Positions 24,569 to 32,272 of a stretch of 64,000 bases of DNA are shown here, one piece after another (within the stretch, counting starts at the first letter, position 1; each line of letters starts with the position of its first letter). This DNA comes from Pyrobaculum ferrireducens (GTDB taxonomy: Archaea; Thermoproteota; Thermoprotei; Thermoproteales; Thermoproteaceae). Made by a program: the position numbers and the translations under genes. The notes beneath the pieces are model-generated. The model had not been told where the DNA came from. It did no database searches and saw only the letters and a list, made by a program, of their open reading frames with translations. The stretch spans positions 434,001 through 498,000 of the forward strand of contig NC_016645.1 of assembly GCF_000234805.1 (NCBI RefSeq). Reading direction: 5' to 3'.

Positions 24569-25171
24569 ATGTATCTACCGAGTGGATACCACGAGGTCTT
24601 TATTGGATACTGGGCCCCGGGCTTTGTCTATAAGGTGGTCATCTGGGTCAATGGCTCGGCAGATGTTGAAGTGTTTGCTAGAGGGTTTTCAATTTACGCC
24701 GGTGTGTCGGCCCCTGCTCCTGTGGAGATTTCTTTTAGTGTTATGTATTTTCCACTGGTGCCTCTTGCGGTGCTTATATACCTGCTCCTAAGCAGAGAGA
24801 AAGTGGCTGAGAAGCTGGCGGCGGCGCTGGCTCCGCTTTATACTAGATTTATAAGGCCTGCTGAAGTCTTAACTAATGCCAAGAGGCGCTCTATATATGA
24901 CTACATTAGAGAGCGCGGCTACTCGTGGCCTAGAGAGCTGGAGAAGATCTTTAACATGGCGTACGGGGAGGTCTGCTGGCACCTCTCACTGCTGGAGAGA
25001 GCGGGTCTTATCTACAACTTCTATGCCCTCCGCAGGAGGTTTTACGTGGATCGCCAGCTCCCGCTGGAGGACGCCGTTAATAAAATCTTTCGTGATCAGG
25101 CAGGCCGCCCGCCTACGGAGGAAGAGGTTTTACAGATACGTGAAAGTCTTAGATTTCTACTGCCTTTTTAA
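24569..25171 (+). CDS. Membrane-anchored winged-helix transcription regulator
   Basis: 200 residues. Residues 1-54 form a small, aromatic-rich extracellular segment. A single membrane helix (about 56-76, FSVMYFPLVPLAVLIYLLL) follows, then a cytosolic linker and an ArsR/MarR-like winged helix (about 105-165: NAKRRSIYDYIRERGYSWPRELEKIF...VCWHLSLLERAGLI), followed by a C-terminal helix. This is the plan of a one-component receptor sensing an outside or membrane signal. CTTATATATT (24542-24551) gives ATG 24569 as the leaderless start. The gene is divergent from the giant surface protein and separated by 97 bp, so it could control that gene. Its 3' end overlaps nadM by 15 bp. Confidence 0.78.
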   Translation: MYLPSGYHEVFIGYWAPGFVYKVVIWVNGSADVEVFARGFSIYAGVSAPAPVEISFSVMYFPLVPLAVLIYLLLSREKVAEKLAAALAPLYTRFIRPAEVLTNAKRRSIYDYIRERGYSWPRELEKIFNMAYGEVCWHLSLLERAGLIYNFYALRRRFYVDRQLPLEDAVNKIFRDQAGRPPTEEEVLQIRESLRFLLPF

Positions 25172-25657
25172 AAGCGCGGCGACCCGCTGGGGGCCGCCGA
25201 TCTCTTTGAGGTAGTCGGCCACCGCTGGGGGCACCATCTCGGCCCACCTGGGGTTGCCCTCGGCCATCAGCTGGCGTATGGCGGTGGCTGAGTAGTCGCC
25301 GTAGTGTGGGTGGGGCCTCACCTCGACGCCCCAGTAGGCGAGGGCGGCGGCTACCCACGAGTTGTTTGAATATACTACGTGGTGCTGGGGGCACCAGTGG
25401 CGCAGGTGGGAGCCCCAGTGGCTGGAGGGGCCGTTGGTGTCTGGCACTGTGCAGTACAGCAGGCGGCAGTTGGCGCCGAAGTGCCTCCGGAACATCTCAA
25501 GCCGCTCCCCCGGGGTGAAGGGGTTGTCGGGGGTGAGGGCCTTGTCGGCGGAGCCTATGGCCACCACCACCTCGTCGTAGTGCGTGAGGAGCCACTCCAC
25601 CACCTTTACGTGTCCCCAGTGGAGAGGCTGGAAACGCCCCACGTAGAGGGCCCTCAT
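25157..25657 (-). CDS. nadM: Nicotinamide-nucleotide adenylyltransferase
   Basis: 166 residues, matching archaeal NMN adenylyltransferase, which makes NAD from NMN and ATP. The nucleotidyltransferase loop GRFQPLHWGH is at residues 7-16, and YSATAIRQ near 125-132 is the conserved C-terminal ISSTxIR-type motif. The family is hexameric and cytosolic. ATG 25657 lies 25 nt from the shared TTTAAAAAA element at 25675-25684, which also points the other way to a C/D box sRNA. Confidence 0.95.
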   Translation of the reverse strand: MRALYVGRFQPLHWGHVKVVEWLLTHYDEVVVAIGSADKALTPDNPFTPGERLEMFRRHFGANCRLLYCTVPDTNGPSSHWGSHLRHWCPQHHVVYSNNSWVAAALAYWGVEVRPHPHYGDYSATAIRQLMAEGNPRWAEMVPPAVADYLKEIGGPQRVAALLKRQ

Positions 25658-25674
25658 GGCTGGGAGGACGTACC

Positions 25675-25684
25675 TTTTTTAAAC
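25675..25684. promoter_or_regulatory. Bidirectional box A between nadM and a C/D box sRNA
   Basis: The nearly symmetric TTTTTTAAAC lies about 25 nt from the nadM start (25657, minus strand) and about 25 nt from the first bases of the sRNA (about 25702, plus strand). One TATA element at equal distance from both start points suggests divergent use of a single or overlapping promoter. Confidence 0.5.
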
Positions 25685-25699
25685 TCTACACTCTGTTAA

Positions 25700-25756
25700 G
25701 TAGGTGATGTGGTAGCTCGCGGCTGACCGTGACGAGCGGCATACTGGCTGACAAAA
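25700..25756 (+). ncRNA. C/D box guide sRNA
   Basis: Four boxes in order and at archaeal spacing: C GTGATGT (25704-25710), 12 nt, D' CTGA (25723-25726), 2 nt, C' GTGACGA (25729-25735), 12 nt, D CTGA (25748-25751). The equal 12-nt spacers are typical of archaeal C/D sRNPs, where L7Ae, Nop5 and fibrillarin 2'-O-methylate RNA paired five bases upstream of D or D'. The guide regions are GGTAGCTCGCGG and GCGGCATACTGG. Targets were not searched. The C box deviates from RUGAUGA at its last base. Confidence 0.8.
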
Positions 25757-26028
25757 ACACGCCACGCAGTCGCATATCAGTGCCTCGGCACACACCTCCG
25801 AAACACTTTATACCCTGTAATACAGTAAGTAGTGAAAGCCCACATGAAGCTTAAAACGCAGGTGTAAACGACTGCGGCTCCCACGGCAATTTTCCATATT
25901 AATGATTTCCTAAGGCTTATTGTAATTAAGGCGTTATATTATGAAGCGGCACAGAGCAGTAGGGAGGCACGGTGTAGCTCGTATTCTTCTTAAAAAAGTA
26001 AAAAAGTTCCTATTTTTATTACTGTTTA
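25757..26028. other. Intergenic region, no gene recognised
   Basis: About 270 bp. It holds a TATA-like ACTTTATACC (25803-25812) and several A/T-rich boxes, including TTCTTAAAAAAG (25986-25997) that probably serves the transporter gene. A short stretch, ATGAAGCTTAAAACGCAGGTGTAAACG, resembles the eroded region near 5008-5045, but too briefly to be called a repeat. Confidence 0.3.
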
Positions 26029-27060
26029 ATGGTGTATCAAAAAATTGCTCCAATATATTTCCTGAGTTTTGTCGGCCGGTTTTTCTCTGCCTTTGTTTTT
26101 ATGTCTGCGTTGTTTGCGGCGGGGGCTGACAGCGCCAGGTTGCTGTTTTTCTCTGTGGCGTATTCTCTGGCGAGCTTTGCCGTTTTTATAACGGCGAGGT
26201 TTAGGCTTGTGAGGCTGTACTACCCTCTGTTGTTCCCCCTTCTGTTTATAGATATACCAGAGGTGCGGCTCTTCGCTGTTACGTATATTACGGGGCTTCT
26301 CGGCGCCCACATCTCCTCGGTTCTGCCGACGCTTGTCGAGAAGGAGGCTCTGGGGCGCGTAAACTCCAACAGATCGATAATAGGCGCCGCTGGGGACTTG
26401 GCGGGGATTGCCGCGGCGCTTTTCATACCGGCGCTGTGGCTGTACCCGGCCGCCGCCCTTTTCCTGTTGGCTTTTCTCCTCCCGCGGCCTCAGAAGGCGG
26501 CTGGCTGGAGGTGGACCTTTTCGAGAGCCCGCCTGATATATGCCAACGCGCTTCTCCTGGGCGTGGCCTTCGGCTTAACGCCGGCGTTGCTGGCTAAGTG
26601 GGCCTCTGGCGACGCCTTCCTCCTGGCTTTTATATACACGGCGCCTTCGTTCAGTAGCCTCGCCGGGGGCCTCTTCACCAGGGTTCTGCTCAAGCCCGGC
26701 CGGGAGCTGGCCTTGGCCGTCCTAAGCAACGTCGCGATGGCGTTCGCCACAGGCCTCCTCGGCTTTGTGAGGGACCCAGCCGCCGCGTGGGCTTTGGCTC
26801 TCGCCCGGTGGCTTTTTATGATGTCTTTCGGCGTTTCCCTCGCCACGTTTATACAGACCAGATGGAGGGGTGATCTAATGGCTATATTCACCACCGACGG
26901 CTTTATGACAGAAGTGGGGAGGTTGGCGGGGGCTTTTCTGGTGTATCCCGTGGTGTCTCTTTCGGTGGAGGGGGCTTTTGCCGCGGCCGCCGTTGTTATG
27001 ACCGCCGCGGCTCTGGCCCTTACGCCCTATTTTAAGCTCGAAGTGGGTAAAGACAACTAG
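26029..27060 (+). CDS. MFS-like membrane transporter
   Basis: 343 residues with about ten membrane helices evenly spread and short polar loops, a pattern like the major facilitator superfamily, although shorter than the usual 400 or more. A central basic loop (RPQKAAGWRWTFSR) separates two halves. The substrate is unknown. ATG 26029 is used; GTG 26032 follows directly. The 3' end overlaps the convergent ureohydrolase gene by 4 bp. Confidence 0.65.
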   Translation: MVYQKIAPIYFLSFVGRFFSAFVFMSALFAAGADSARLLFFSVAYSLASFAVFITARFRLVRLYYPLLFPLLFIDIPEVRLFAVTYITGLLGAHISSVLPTLVEKEALGRVNSNRSIIGAAGDLAGIAAALFIPALWLYPAAALFLLAFLLPRPQKAAGWRWTFSRARLIYANALLLGVAFGLTPALLAKWASGDAFLLAFIYTAPSFSSLAGGLFTRVLLKPGRELALAVLSNVAMAFATGLLGFVRDPAAAWALALARWLFMMSFGVSLATFIQTRWRGDLMAIFTTDGFMTEVGRLAGAFLVYPVVSLSVEGAFAAAAVVMTAAALALTPYFKLEVGKDN

Positions 27061-27866
27061 GCGCGGCTCTGTAGCATAGACGCGACGTGGAGGAGTAGCC
27101 TCACCACCTTAGTCGCCGTTATGTCCGACACGTCGTTCGGTGGGGAGTACTCCATTATGTCGACGGCGGCGGGCCTCAGCGTGAGTATGAGGTCGGCGAG
27201 TAGGTACTCCAGCTTGCGGAAGCTCAAGCCCCCCGCCTCCGGCGTGCCTACGCCGGGGGCCTCTGAAGGGTCTAGCACATCTATGTCTAGGGTTAGGTAT
27301 ACCCTTCCCGAGGCTGTAGACACGGCGTCTGCGATCGCCTCTCTGGTGAAGTCTCTCCCCTCTACTACGTAGAAGCCGGCTTTCTCTGTGTATCTCCTCT
27401 CCTCGTCGTCGTAGGCCCTCACGCCTATGTATATGGCGTAGAAGCCGAGCTTCTCGTGAGCTCTCCGGGCGAAGGTGGCGTGGGAGAGCCTCTGCCCGGG
27501 GGGCCACTCGTCGCGGAGGTCGAAGTGGGCGTCTATGTGGATATACACGTCGGGCTTGACGACGCTCAGCGCGGCGAGGGTGGCGGTGTGCTCACCGCCG
27601 AGTATAATGAAGGGCGGATCTACCTTCTGGAGTGTCGCCTCTATCCTCGCCAGGTTCTCCTCGGGCCTGCCCTGGAGGAGATCCACGTCGCCGAGGTCGC
27701 ATAGGGGCCTGGCCACGTTGCCGAACAGCGTGGTGTACTCTAGGTAGGGGAGTATCTGCCTAATTTTCTGGGGGGCGAATCTGGTGCCGGGTCTGAAGCT
27801 GAGCGTGTCCTCCATGGGGACTCCCACCAGCTTGACGTCTCCTTCGCGGCAGGCGTGCTTAAGCAC
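27057..27866 (-). CDS. Ureohydrolase (agmatinase/arginase family)
   Basis: 269 residues, normal for archaeal agmatinase-like enzymes. The binuclear Mn site is complete: GGEHT (His93), DAHFDLRD (Asp112, His114, Asp116) and DIDVLDPSEAPGVGTPE. Agmatinase makes putrescine and urea from agmatine; in Crenarchaeota arginine decarboxylase supplies agmatine. Agmatinase is preferred over arginase by taxon, but the substrate cannot be proven here. The start overlaps the end of the upstream CDF gene by 8 bp, so both are likely co-transcribed. Confidence 0.88.
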   Translation of the reverse strand: MLKHACREGDVKLVGVPMEDTLSFRPGTRFAPQKIRQILPYLEYTTLFGNVARPLCDLGDVDLLQGRPEENLARIEATLQKVDPPFIILGGEHTATLAALSVVKPDVYIHIDAHFDLRDEWPPGQRLSHATFARRAHEKLGFYAIYIGVRAYDDEERRYTEKAGFYVVEGRDFTREAIADAVSTASGRVYLTLDIDVLDPSEAPGVGTPEAGGLSFRKLEYLLADLILTLRPAAVDIMEYSPPNDVSDITATKVVRLLLHVASMLQSRA

Positions 27867-28758
27867 GCCTTTCTCTTTCGACCCGTTTATACTCTTTGCG
27901 CCGCGGCACGATTTTTATGTCGACGTGGACTATGAGGGGGTGTAGTTTGGAGATGGCTCTAATCGCCCTGGTCCTCAGGGCGTGTATCCTCCCCATGGTC
28001 ATGTCGGGGCTGACCCCCACAAGCGAGTAGACGACGAGGAAGCTACCCGCTCTTCTAATTTTTACATCTAGGGGGGTGCCCAGCTCGGCGAGGGCTTCTC
28101 TTATCTTTTCCTGTAGGGAGGCGTCTCTGTAGAGGGCGCCCACGATGCCGTAGGCGGCGTCTTTAGCTAGTTTAGAGAATTCGTAGAGGACGTAGAGGTA
28201 TATGGCGACGACCGCAACGGTCTCGGCTACGATGAGGCCAGAGAGGTTGCTTACTACGACGGCGCCAGCCGCCGCTATGGAGAGAGACGCGTCTACCTTG
28301 GCGTGGACCGCGTCCGCCTTTAAAATCTCTAGGCGGAGTATCTTGTAGTTGTGCTTCTCCCAGAGATACATAATATACGTCACGGCTCCCCCGGCTAGGA
28401 GAAGGAGGGTCATCCAGAGCGGAGTGGGTTCATGGCTCAACTCCAGTGATGTGGCTAGTATGTAGGTGTAGAAGCCCAGCACAGCCAGCACCGCGAGCAA
28501 TGTCACGAGGCTTTCTACTCTATATATTTCCCAGGGGAAGGCCCTCCCTCGCCGCGACGCGTAGTAGAGGCCGAAGCCTGAGATAAACGCAATGGCCGAG
28601 TCCATGAAGCCGTGGAGGGCGTCGCTGGTGACCAGCAGGCTTTGGTATATGACGCCGAGGAACAGCTCCACTACTGTAAAGGCCAGGGTAATTGTCCCCA
28701 TTATGAAGAGGTAAAGCGACGCCAGCCACAGCCTGATGTAGGGCCTCACGCCTCCCAT
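27859..28758 (-). CDS. Cation diffusion facilitator family metal transporter
   Basis: 299 residues. Six membrane helices (about 10-32, 38-62, 80-103, 112-130, 150-175, 178-198) precede a C-terminal cytosolic domain (about 205-299) with the ferredoxin-like CDF fold. Metal-site pattern: SDALHGFMD in helix 2 and KADAVHAKVDASLS in helix 5, the paired (H/D)-x3-D motifs of Zn/Fe/Mn exporters; helix 2 has His in place of the first Asp, a variant seen in non-zinc members. ATG 28758 is divergent from the GlyRS gene across about 25-35 bp of promoter DNA. Confidence 0.85.
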   Translation of the reverse strand: MGGVRPYIRLWLASLYLFIMGTITLAFTVVELFLGVIYQSLLVTSDALHGFMDSAIAFISGFGLYYASRRGRAFPWEIYRVESLVTLLAVLAVLGFYTYILATSLELSHEPTPLWMTLLLLAGGAVTYIMYLWEKHNYKILRLEILKADAVHAKVDASLSIAAAGAVVVSNLSGLIVAETVAVVAIYLYVLYEFSKLAKDAAYGIVGALYRDASLQEKIREALAELGTPLDVKIRRAGSFLVVYSLVGVSPDMTMGRIHALRTRAIRAISKLHPLIVHVDIKIVPRRKEYKRVERERRA

Positions 28759-28783
28759 TTGTAAAGACTTAAAAAATTAAGTA

Positions 28784-30553
28784 ATGGTTTCGGCAATGCG
28801 CCGCGCGGAGTTGTTGGAGGAGATTGTGAAGCGCCGCCTGCTGTACTGGCCGTCGGCGGAGATATACGGAGGGGTGGGGGGGTTCTACGACTACGGCCCC
28901 CTGGGGGTCCAGCTGAGGCGTAACATAGTAGAGAAGTGGCGCCGGATGTTCGTCCTGCCGTATCAAGACATCATTATCGAGGTGGAGACGCCAATCGTGA
29001 TGCCGGAGCCCGTCTTCAAGGCATCGGGCCACCTCGACCACTTCACCGACTACCTAGTGACGTGTACAAAATGCGGCAGGAAGTACAGGGCTGACCACCT
29101 CGTGGAGGAGGAGCTGGGGAGGAGGGGGCTGAAGATCTCCACCGAGGGTCTCTCCGCCGCCGAGTTGGAGCGGCTCATCGACGAGCATAAAATCGTGTGT
29201 CCCAACTGCGGCGGGCCGCTGGGCCGGGTGGAGTCGTTTAACCTACTGTTTAAGACCACCATTGGGCCATACAGCGACAGCGCCGGCTACCTCAGGCCGG
29301 AGACGGCGCAGGGGATGTTCGTGGCGTTTCCCCGCCTCGCCGAGTATGTGGGACGGCGCAATCCCTTCGGCGTTGCTCAGATAGGGAGGGTTGCGCGTAA
29401 CGAGATTTCGCCGAGAGGCGGCTTGATGAGGCTGAGGGAGTTTACCCAGATGGAGATTGAGCTGTTTTTCGACCCCCAGAACCCCAGGTGTCCCTACTTC
29501 GCAGAGGTTGAGAACATGGAGGTGCCCATAGTGCCGGAGGAGCTGGTGGCCAAGGGCGTCACGGACCCCGTATTTGCAACGGCTCGGGAGGTTGTGGAGA
29601 AGGGCTACGCCAACGAGTGGATGGCTTTCTTCATGGCTCTCGCCGCTAGGTTCCTAAGGGAGTTGGGGGTACCTCTTGAGAGGCAGAAGTTCCTGGGCAA
29701 GTTGCCGCACGAGAGGGCCCACTACTCTGCGAAGTCTTATGACCAGATGGTGTTGACTGAGCGCTTCGGCTGGGTGGAGGTGTCTGGCCACGCCTACCGC
29801 ACGGACTATGACCTTTCTGGGCACGGTAAGTACAGCGGCCGGGAGATGTATCTGGAGAGGCGGCTCCCAGAGCCAAGGGAGGTGGAGGTGGTTAGGCTCT
29901 ACCCCAACCCCACGGCGATTAGGGAAAAGTACGGGGACAAGATAGGGGAGGTGGTTAAGGCTCTTAAGGAAAACGAGGAGTTGGTGCTGGCGGCTTTTAG
30001 GAGGGGGGAGCCCCAGGTCGAAGTTGGGGGATATGTGGTGACGCGGGACATGGTGTATATAAAGACTGAGCGGCGCAAGACCGACCTGGAGAAGTTCATA
30101 CCCCACGTCGTAGAGCCCTCCTTCGGCCTCGACAGGATTATGTACGTAACGCTGGAGTCGGCAGTTGTGGAGGAGGGTGGTCGTGTCTACCTCCGATTGC
30201 CCCCCGACGTGGCGCCGGTTAATTTATGCATCCTGCCGATTGTGAAGAGAGGCGACTACGTGGAGATCGGCCGCTCGCTGTGGAGGAACTTGGCTGGTGA
30301 GGGCTACGTAGCCATTTACGAGGACGAGGGGACGATCGGCAGTAGGTACGCCGCGTGCGACGAGATCGGAGCCCCCCTAGCCGTCACAATAGACGAGAAG
30401 ACGCCTGTGGACGGGACCGTGACTGTTAGGGATCGCGACTCCCGTAGACAGGTGCGCGTCAAGCTTAGAGACGTGGCGGCCTTCGTCTCTATGGTGAGGC
30501 GGGGGCTGTCTTTCGACGAGGTTGCCAGGGAGCTGAACGCCGCGCCTGTTTGA
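28784..30553 (+). CDS. glyS: Glycyl-tRNA synthetase (alpha2, archaeal/eukaryal type)
   Basis: 589 residues. Class II motifs are seen: PSAEIYGGVGGFYDYGPLG in the N-terminal part, motif 2 (RPETAQGMFVAFPRL...VARNEISPRGGLMRLREFTQMEIE), and motif 3 (EPSFGLDRIMYV), with the C-terminal anticodon-binding domain (about 485-589). Cysteine pairs (CTKCGRK, CPNCGG) in the insertion near 100-150 form a zinc ribbon. It charges tRNA-Gly. Two starts are possible: ATG 28784 and ATG 28796; box A ACTTAAAAAATTAAG (28767-28781) favours the second for a leaderless mRNA. Confidence 0.96.
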   Translation: MVSAMRRAELLEEIVKRRLLYWPSAEIYGGVGGFYDYGPLGVQLRRNIVEKWRRMFVLPYQDIIIEVETPIVMPEPVFKASGHLDHFTDYLVTCTKCGRKYRADHLVEEELGRRGLKISTEGLSAAELERLIDEHKIVCPNCGGPLGRVESFNLLFKTTIGPYSDSAGYLRPETAQGMFVAFPRLAEYVGRRNPFGVAQIGRVARNEISPRGGLMRLREFTQMEIELFFDPQNPRCPYFAEVENMEVPIVPEELVAKGVTDPVFATAREVVEKGYANEWMAFFMALAARFLRELGVPLERQKFLGKLPHERAHYSAKSYDQMVLTERFGWVEVSGHAYRTDYDLSGHGKYSGREMYLERRLPEPREVEVVRLYPNPTAIREKYGDKIGEVVKALKENEELVLAAFRRGEPQVEVGGYVVTRDMVYIKTERRKTDLEKFIPHVVEPSFGLDRIMYVTLESAVVEEGGRVYLRLPPDVAPVNLCILPIVKRGDYVEIGRSLWRNLAGEGYVAIYEDEGTIGSRYAACDEIGAPLAVTIDEKTPVDGTVTVRDRDSRRQVRVKLRDVAAFVSMVRRGLSFDEVARELNAAPV

Positions 30554-30620
30554 CGCAGGTAGGGCGCCCTCGGCGCGGGCTTGGGGGAAACGTTTTATAA
30601 TCTGTGGGTATTGAGTAGCT

Positions 30621-30971
30621 ATGGCTGAGAGGAGGGAGGTGGAGAGGGGGAAGAGGTTATTGATCCCTCCATACCTGTCGCCGCAACAGGAGAGGAGGGA
30701 GCAGAAGAAGTCTGAGCGCAGGGCGAAGATAAGGCACGCGGAGGGCGTTGAGGATGGCGTCGCTAAGCTGGCTCCCGACGTTTACGAGGAGTTGGACAAG
30801 CCAGCCGAGGTGGAGATAGTGGCGCCTGGGGGGTCCTCCCACGAGAAGAAGAAGGTCTTTAGGGCCGTTCTGGGGGAGAAGATCCCGAGTGGGGAGATCC
30901 ACGTCTCGGCTGAGGACTTGAGGGCCCTGGGTATTGCAGAGGGCACTGTGGTGACTGTTAGAAAGAAATGA
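30621..30971 (+). CDS. Basic protein encoded with the tRNA splicing endonuclease (116 aa)
   Basis: 116 residues. The N-terminal 50 are very basic and extended or helical ([32 protein letters not shown]), suitable for RNA binding. The C-terminal half ([17 protein letters not shown]...[26 protein letters not shown]) looks like a small beta barrel of double-psi or AbrB type. Family not recognised. Its stop overlaps the endonuclease start (ATGA), a sign of coupling, so a role in tRNA processing is a fair guess. A TTTTATAA box at about 30593-30600 fits ATG 30621. Confidence 0.65.
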   Translation: MAERREVERGKRLLIPPYLSPQQERREQKKSERRAKIRHAEGVEDGVAKLAPDVYEELDKPAEVEIVAPGGSSHEKKKVFRAVLGEKIPSGEIHVSAEDLRALGIAEGTVVTVRKK

Positions 30972-31519
30972 TTGGGATACTGCGGGGGCTTGCCGTAGTG
31001 GTTGAAGACGTCGAGTCGGCCAGGAGTCTTTACAGAGAGGGGTTCTACGGCCGGTTTCTAGGCTACGACAAGGTTAAGAGAGATGAGGTAGATCGCGTAA
31101 ACGCCCCCCTCGTGCTCGCGCTTTACGAGGCGCTGTACCTCGCCGAGAGGGGGAGGCTGAGAGTCATGGCCGAGGGGGGAGAGGAGGTGCCGCCGGAGAA
31201 GCTGGCGGAGCTGGGGAGATCTAGGCTGAAGAACTTCGACGAGATTTACAAGATATATAGATACTTCCGCGACTTGGGCTACGTGGTGAAGAGCGGATTG
31301 AAATTCGGCGCGTTGTTCTCTGTGTACGAGAAGGGGCCTGGGATTGACCACGCCCCTATGGTGGTTGTCTTTCTAGAGCCGGACAAGGGGATATCCGCTA
31401 CGGACATCACGCGGGGGGGCAGGCTTGGGCATAGTGTCAAGAAGACGTTTACCCTAGCCACAGTGTTGAAACAGACGGGCGAGGTTACGCTTCTGGGGTT
31501 TACCTGGGCGAAGCTTTAG
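30968..31519 (+). CDS. endA: tRNA-intron splicing endonuclease, catalytic subunit
   Basis: 183 residues, the size of the single-unit crenarchaeal catalytic subunit. The C-terminal nuclease domain has the triad of the family: Tyr120 (LFSVYEKG), His128 (GIDHAPMVV) and Lys158 or 159 ([11 protein letters not shown]). In Crenarchaeota this subunit pairs with a structural subunit as alpha2-beta2, which is able to cut non-canonical bulge-helix-bulge sites, and the structural subunit is not in this window. The four intron-bearing tRNA genes at 12.9-19 kb would be its substrates. Overlaps the upstream gene by 4 bp. Confidence 0.93.
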   Translation: MIGILRGLAVVVEDVESARSLYREGFYGRFLGYDKVKRDEVDRVNAPLVLALYEALYLAERGRLRVMAEGGEEVPPEKLAELGRSRLKNFDEIYKIYRYFRDLGYVVKSGLKFGALFSVYEKGPGIDHAPMVVVFLEPDKGISATDITRGGRLGHSVKKTFTLATVLKQTGEVTLLGFTWAKL

Positions 31520-31523
31520 AAAA

Positions 31524-31910
31524 CTAGTCGATTTTAAGCTCAGCGACTCCGTACTCCCCCGCCTTGCTCACCACGATTTGCAATACCCCGTCTCGGTATA
31601 CCGCCTTTGCGCTGTCTACCCTCAGCCGGTACGGCACCTCTATCCTCCTCGAGATGGGGAAGTTGGATATCCTCTCCCGCCTAATCGGCTTCCCCCCGCC
31701 GTCAGGCTGGGTGGGTGAGGCTAATACCTCCACGGCCTTGTCGTAAACCCTGACCTTTATGCTGTCTTTCCTCACCCCGGGCATGTCGATGTAGAAGACG
31801 AGGTTTTCGCCGACGTCGTAGATATCGACATCCGGCTGCCTCTCTACCTTGCCTGCGTTGGAGTCATACAGCTCTTTTAGCCCCTCTTCGATTTTCTTAA
31901 TGGGTTCCAT
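31524..31910 (-). CDS. Small heat shock protein, Hsp20 family
   Basis: 128 residues. The alpha-crystallin domain spans about 28-118: PDVDIYDVGENLVFYIDMPGVRKDSIKVRV is its typical beginning, RRIEVPYRL the middle, and DGVLQIVVSK the final strand. An ATP-independent holdase that keeps unfolding proteins soluble. The ATG at 31910 is followed by a short N-terminal arm. The gene is convergent with endA, 4 bp apart. Confidence 0.93.
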   Translation of the reverse strand: MEPIKKIEEGLKELYDSNAGKVERQPDVDIYDVGENLVFYIDMPGVRKDSIKVRVYDKAVEVLASPTQPDGGGKPIRRERISNFPISRRIEVPYRLRVDSAKAVYRDGVLQIVVSKAGEYGVAELKID

Positions 31911-32008
31911 GTGAGTCTAACCTCTCTTCTAAAAAACTGGCATTGGTATTACCAGAAGATTAGCGCCGGAAAGCGGGTAGCCGCCGTCTAAAAGGTGGCC
32001 TTTAAAAA

Positions 32009-32230
32009 CTATTTTTGGCCAACTACCCCTATTACCTCTCCGTAGGCGTTTATGGGGAACGACCGGCCGCACTTAGGGCAGTTAATCGAGAAGCCTATGT
32101 TGTACCAGCTCTCGCCTATCTCTACCTCGAATTTGTGTTTGCAGTACGGGCATGTTGCCCGCACCTTCAGCGTTTTCTCCAGCTCCCCGCCTGAGTATTC
32201 CCAATCTTCTGGGAATTCTTGGGCTACCAT
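32009..32230 (-). CDS. Zinc-ribbon protein (73 aa)
   Basis: 73 residues with two CXXC knuckles (CPYCKHKF and CPKCGRSF) about 24 residues apart, enough for one zinc ribbon. The N-terminus is acidic (EFPEDWEYSGGELEK). Zinc ribbons of this size in archaea are often transcription or RNA-related. Function unknown. The promoter region is shared with the divergent nitroreductase gene. Confidence 0.75.
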   Translation of the reverse strand: MVAQEFPEDWEYSGGELEKTLKVRATCPYCKHKFEVEIGESWYNIGFSINCPKCGRSFPINAYGEVIGVVGQK

Positions 32231-32272
32231 AGGCGCCCTAGTTAATATTAATATAAATGCTTTTACCCCGCC

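Noticed and set aside
25842-25870. Similarity of ATGAAGCTTAAAACGC...TGTAAACG to the eroded region near 5008-5045
   Set aside because: The shared blocks are short and in different order; not distinguishable from chance by eye.
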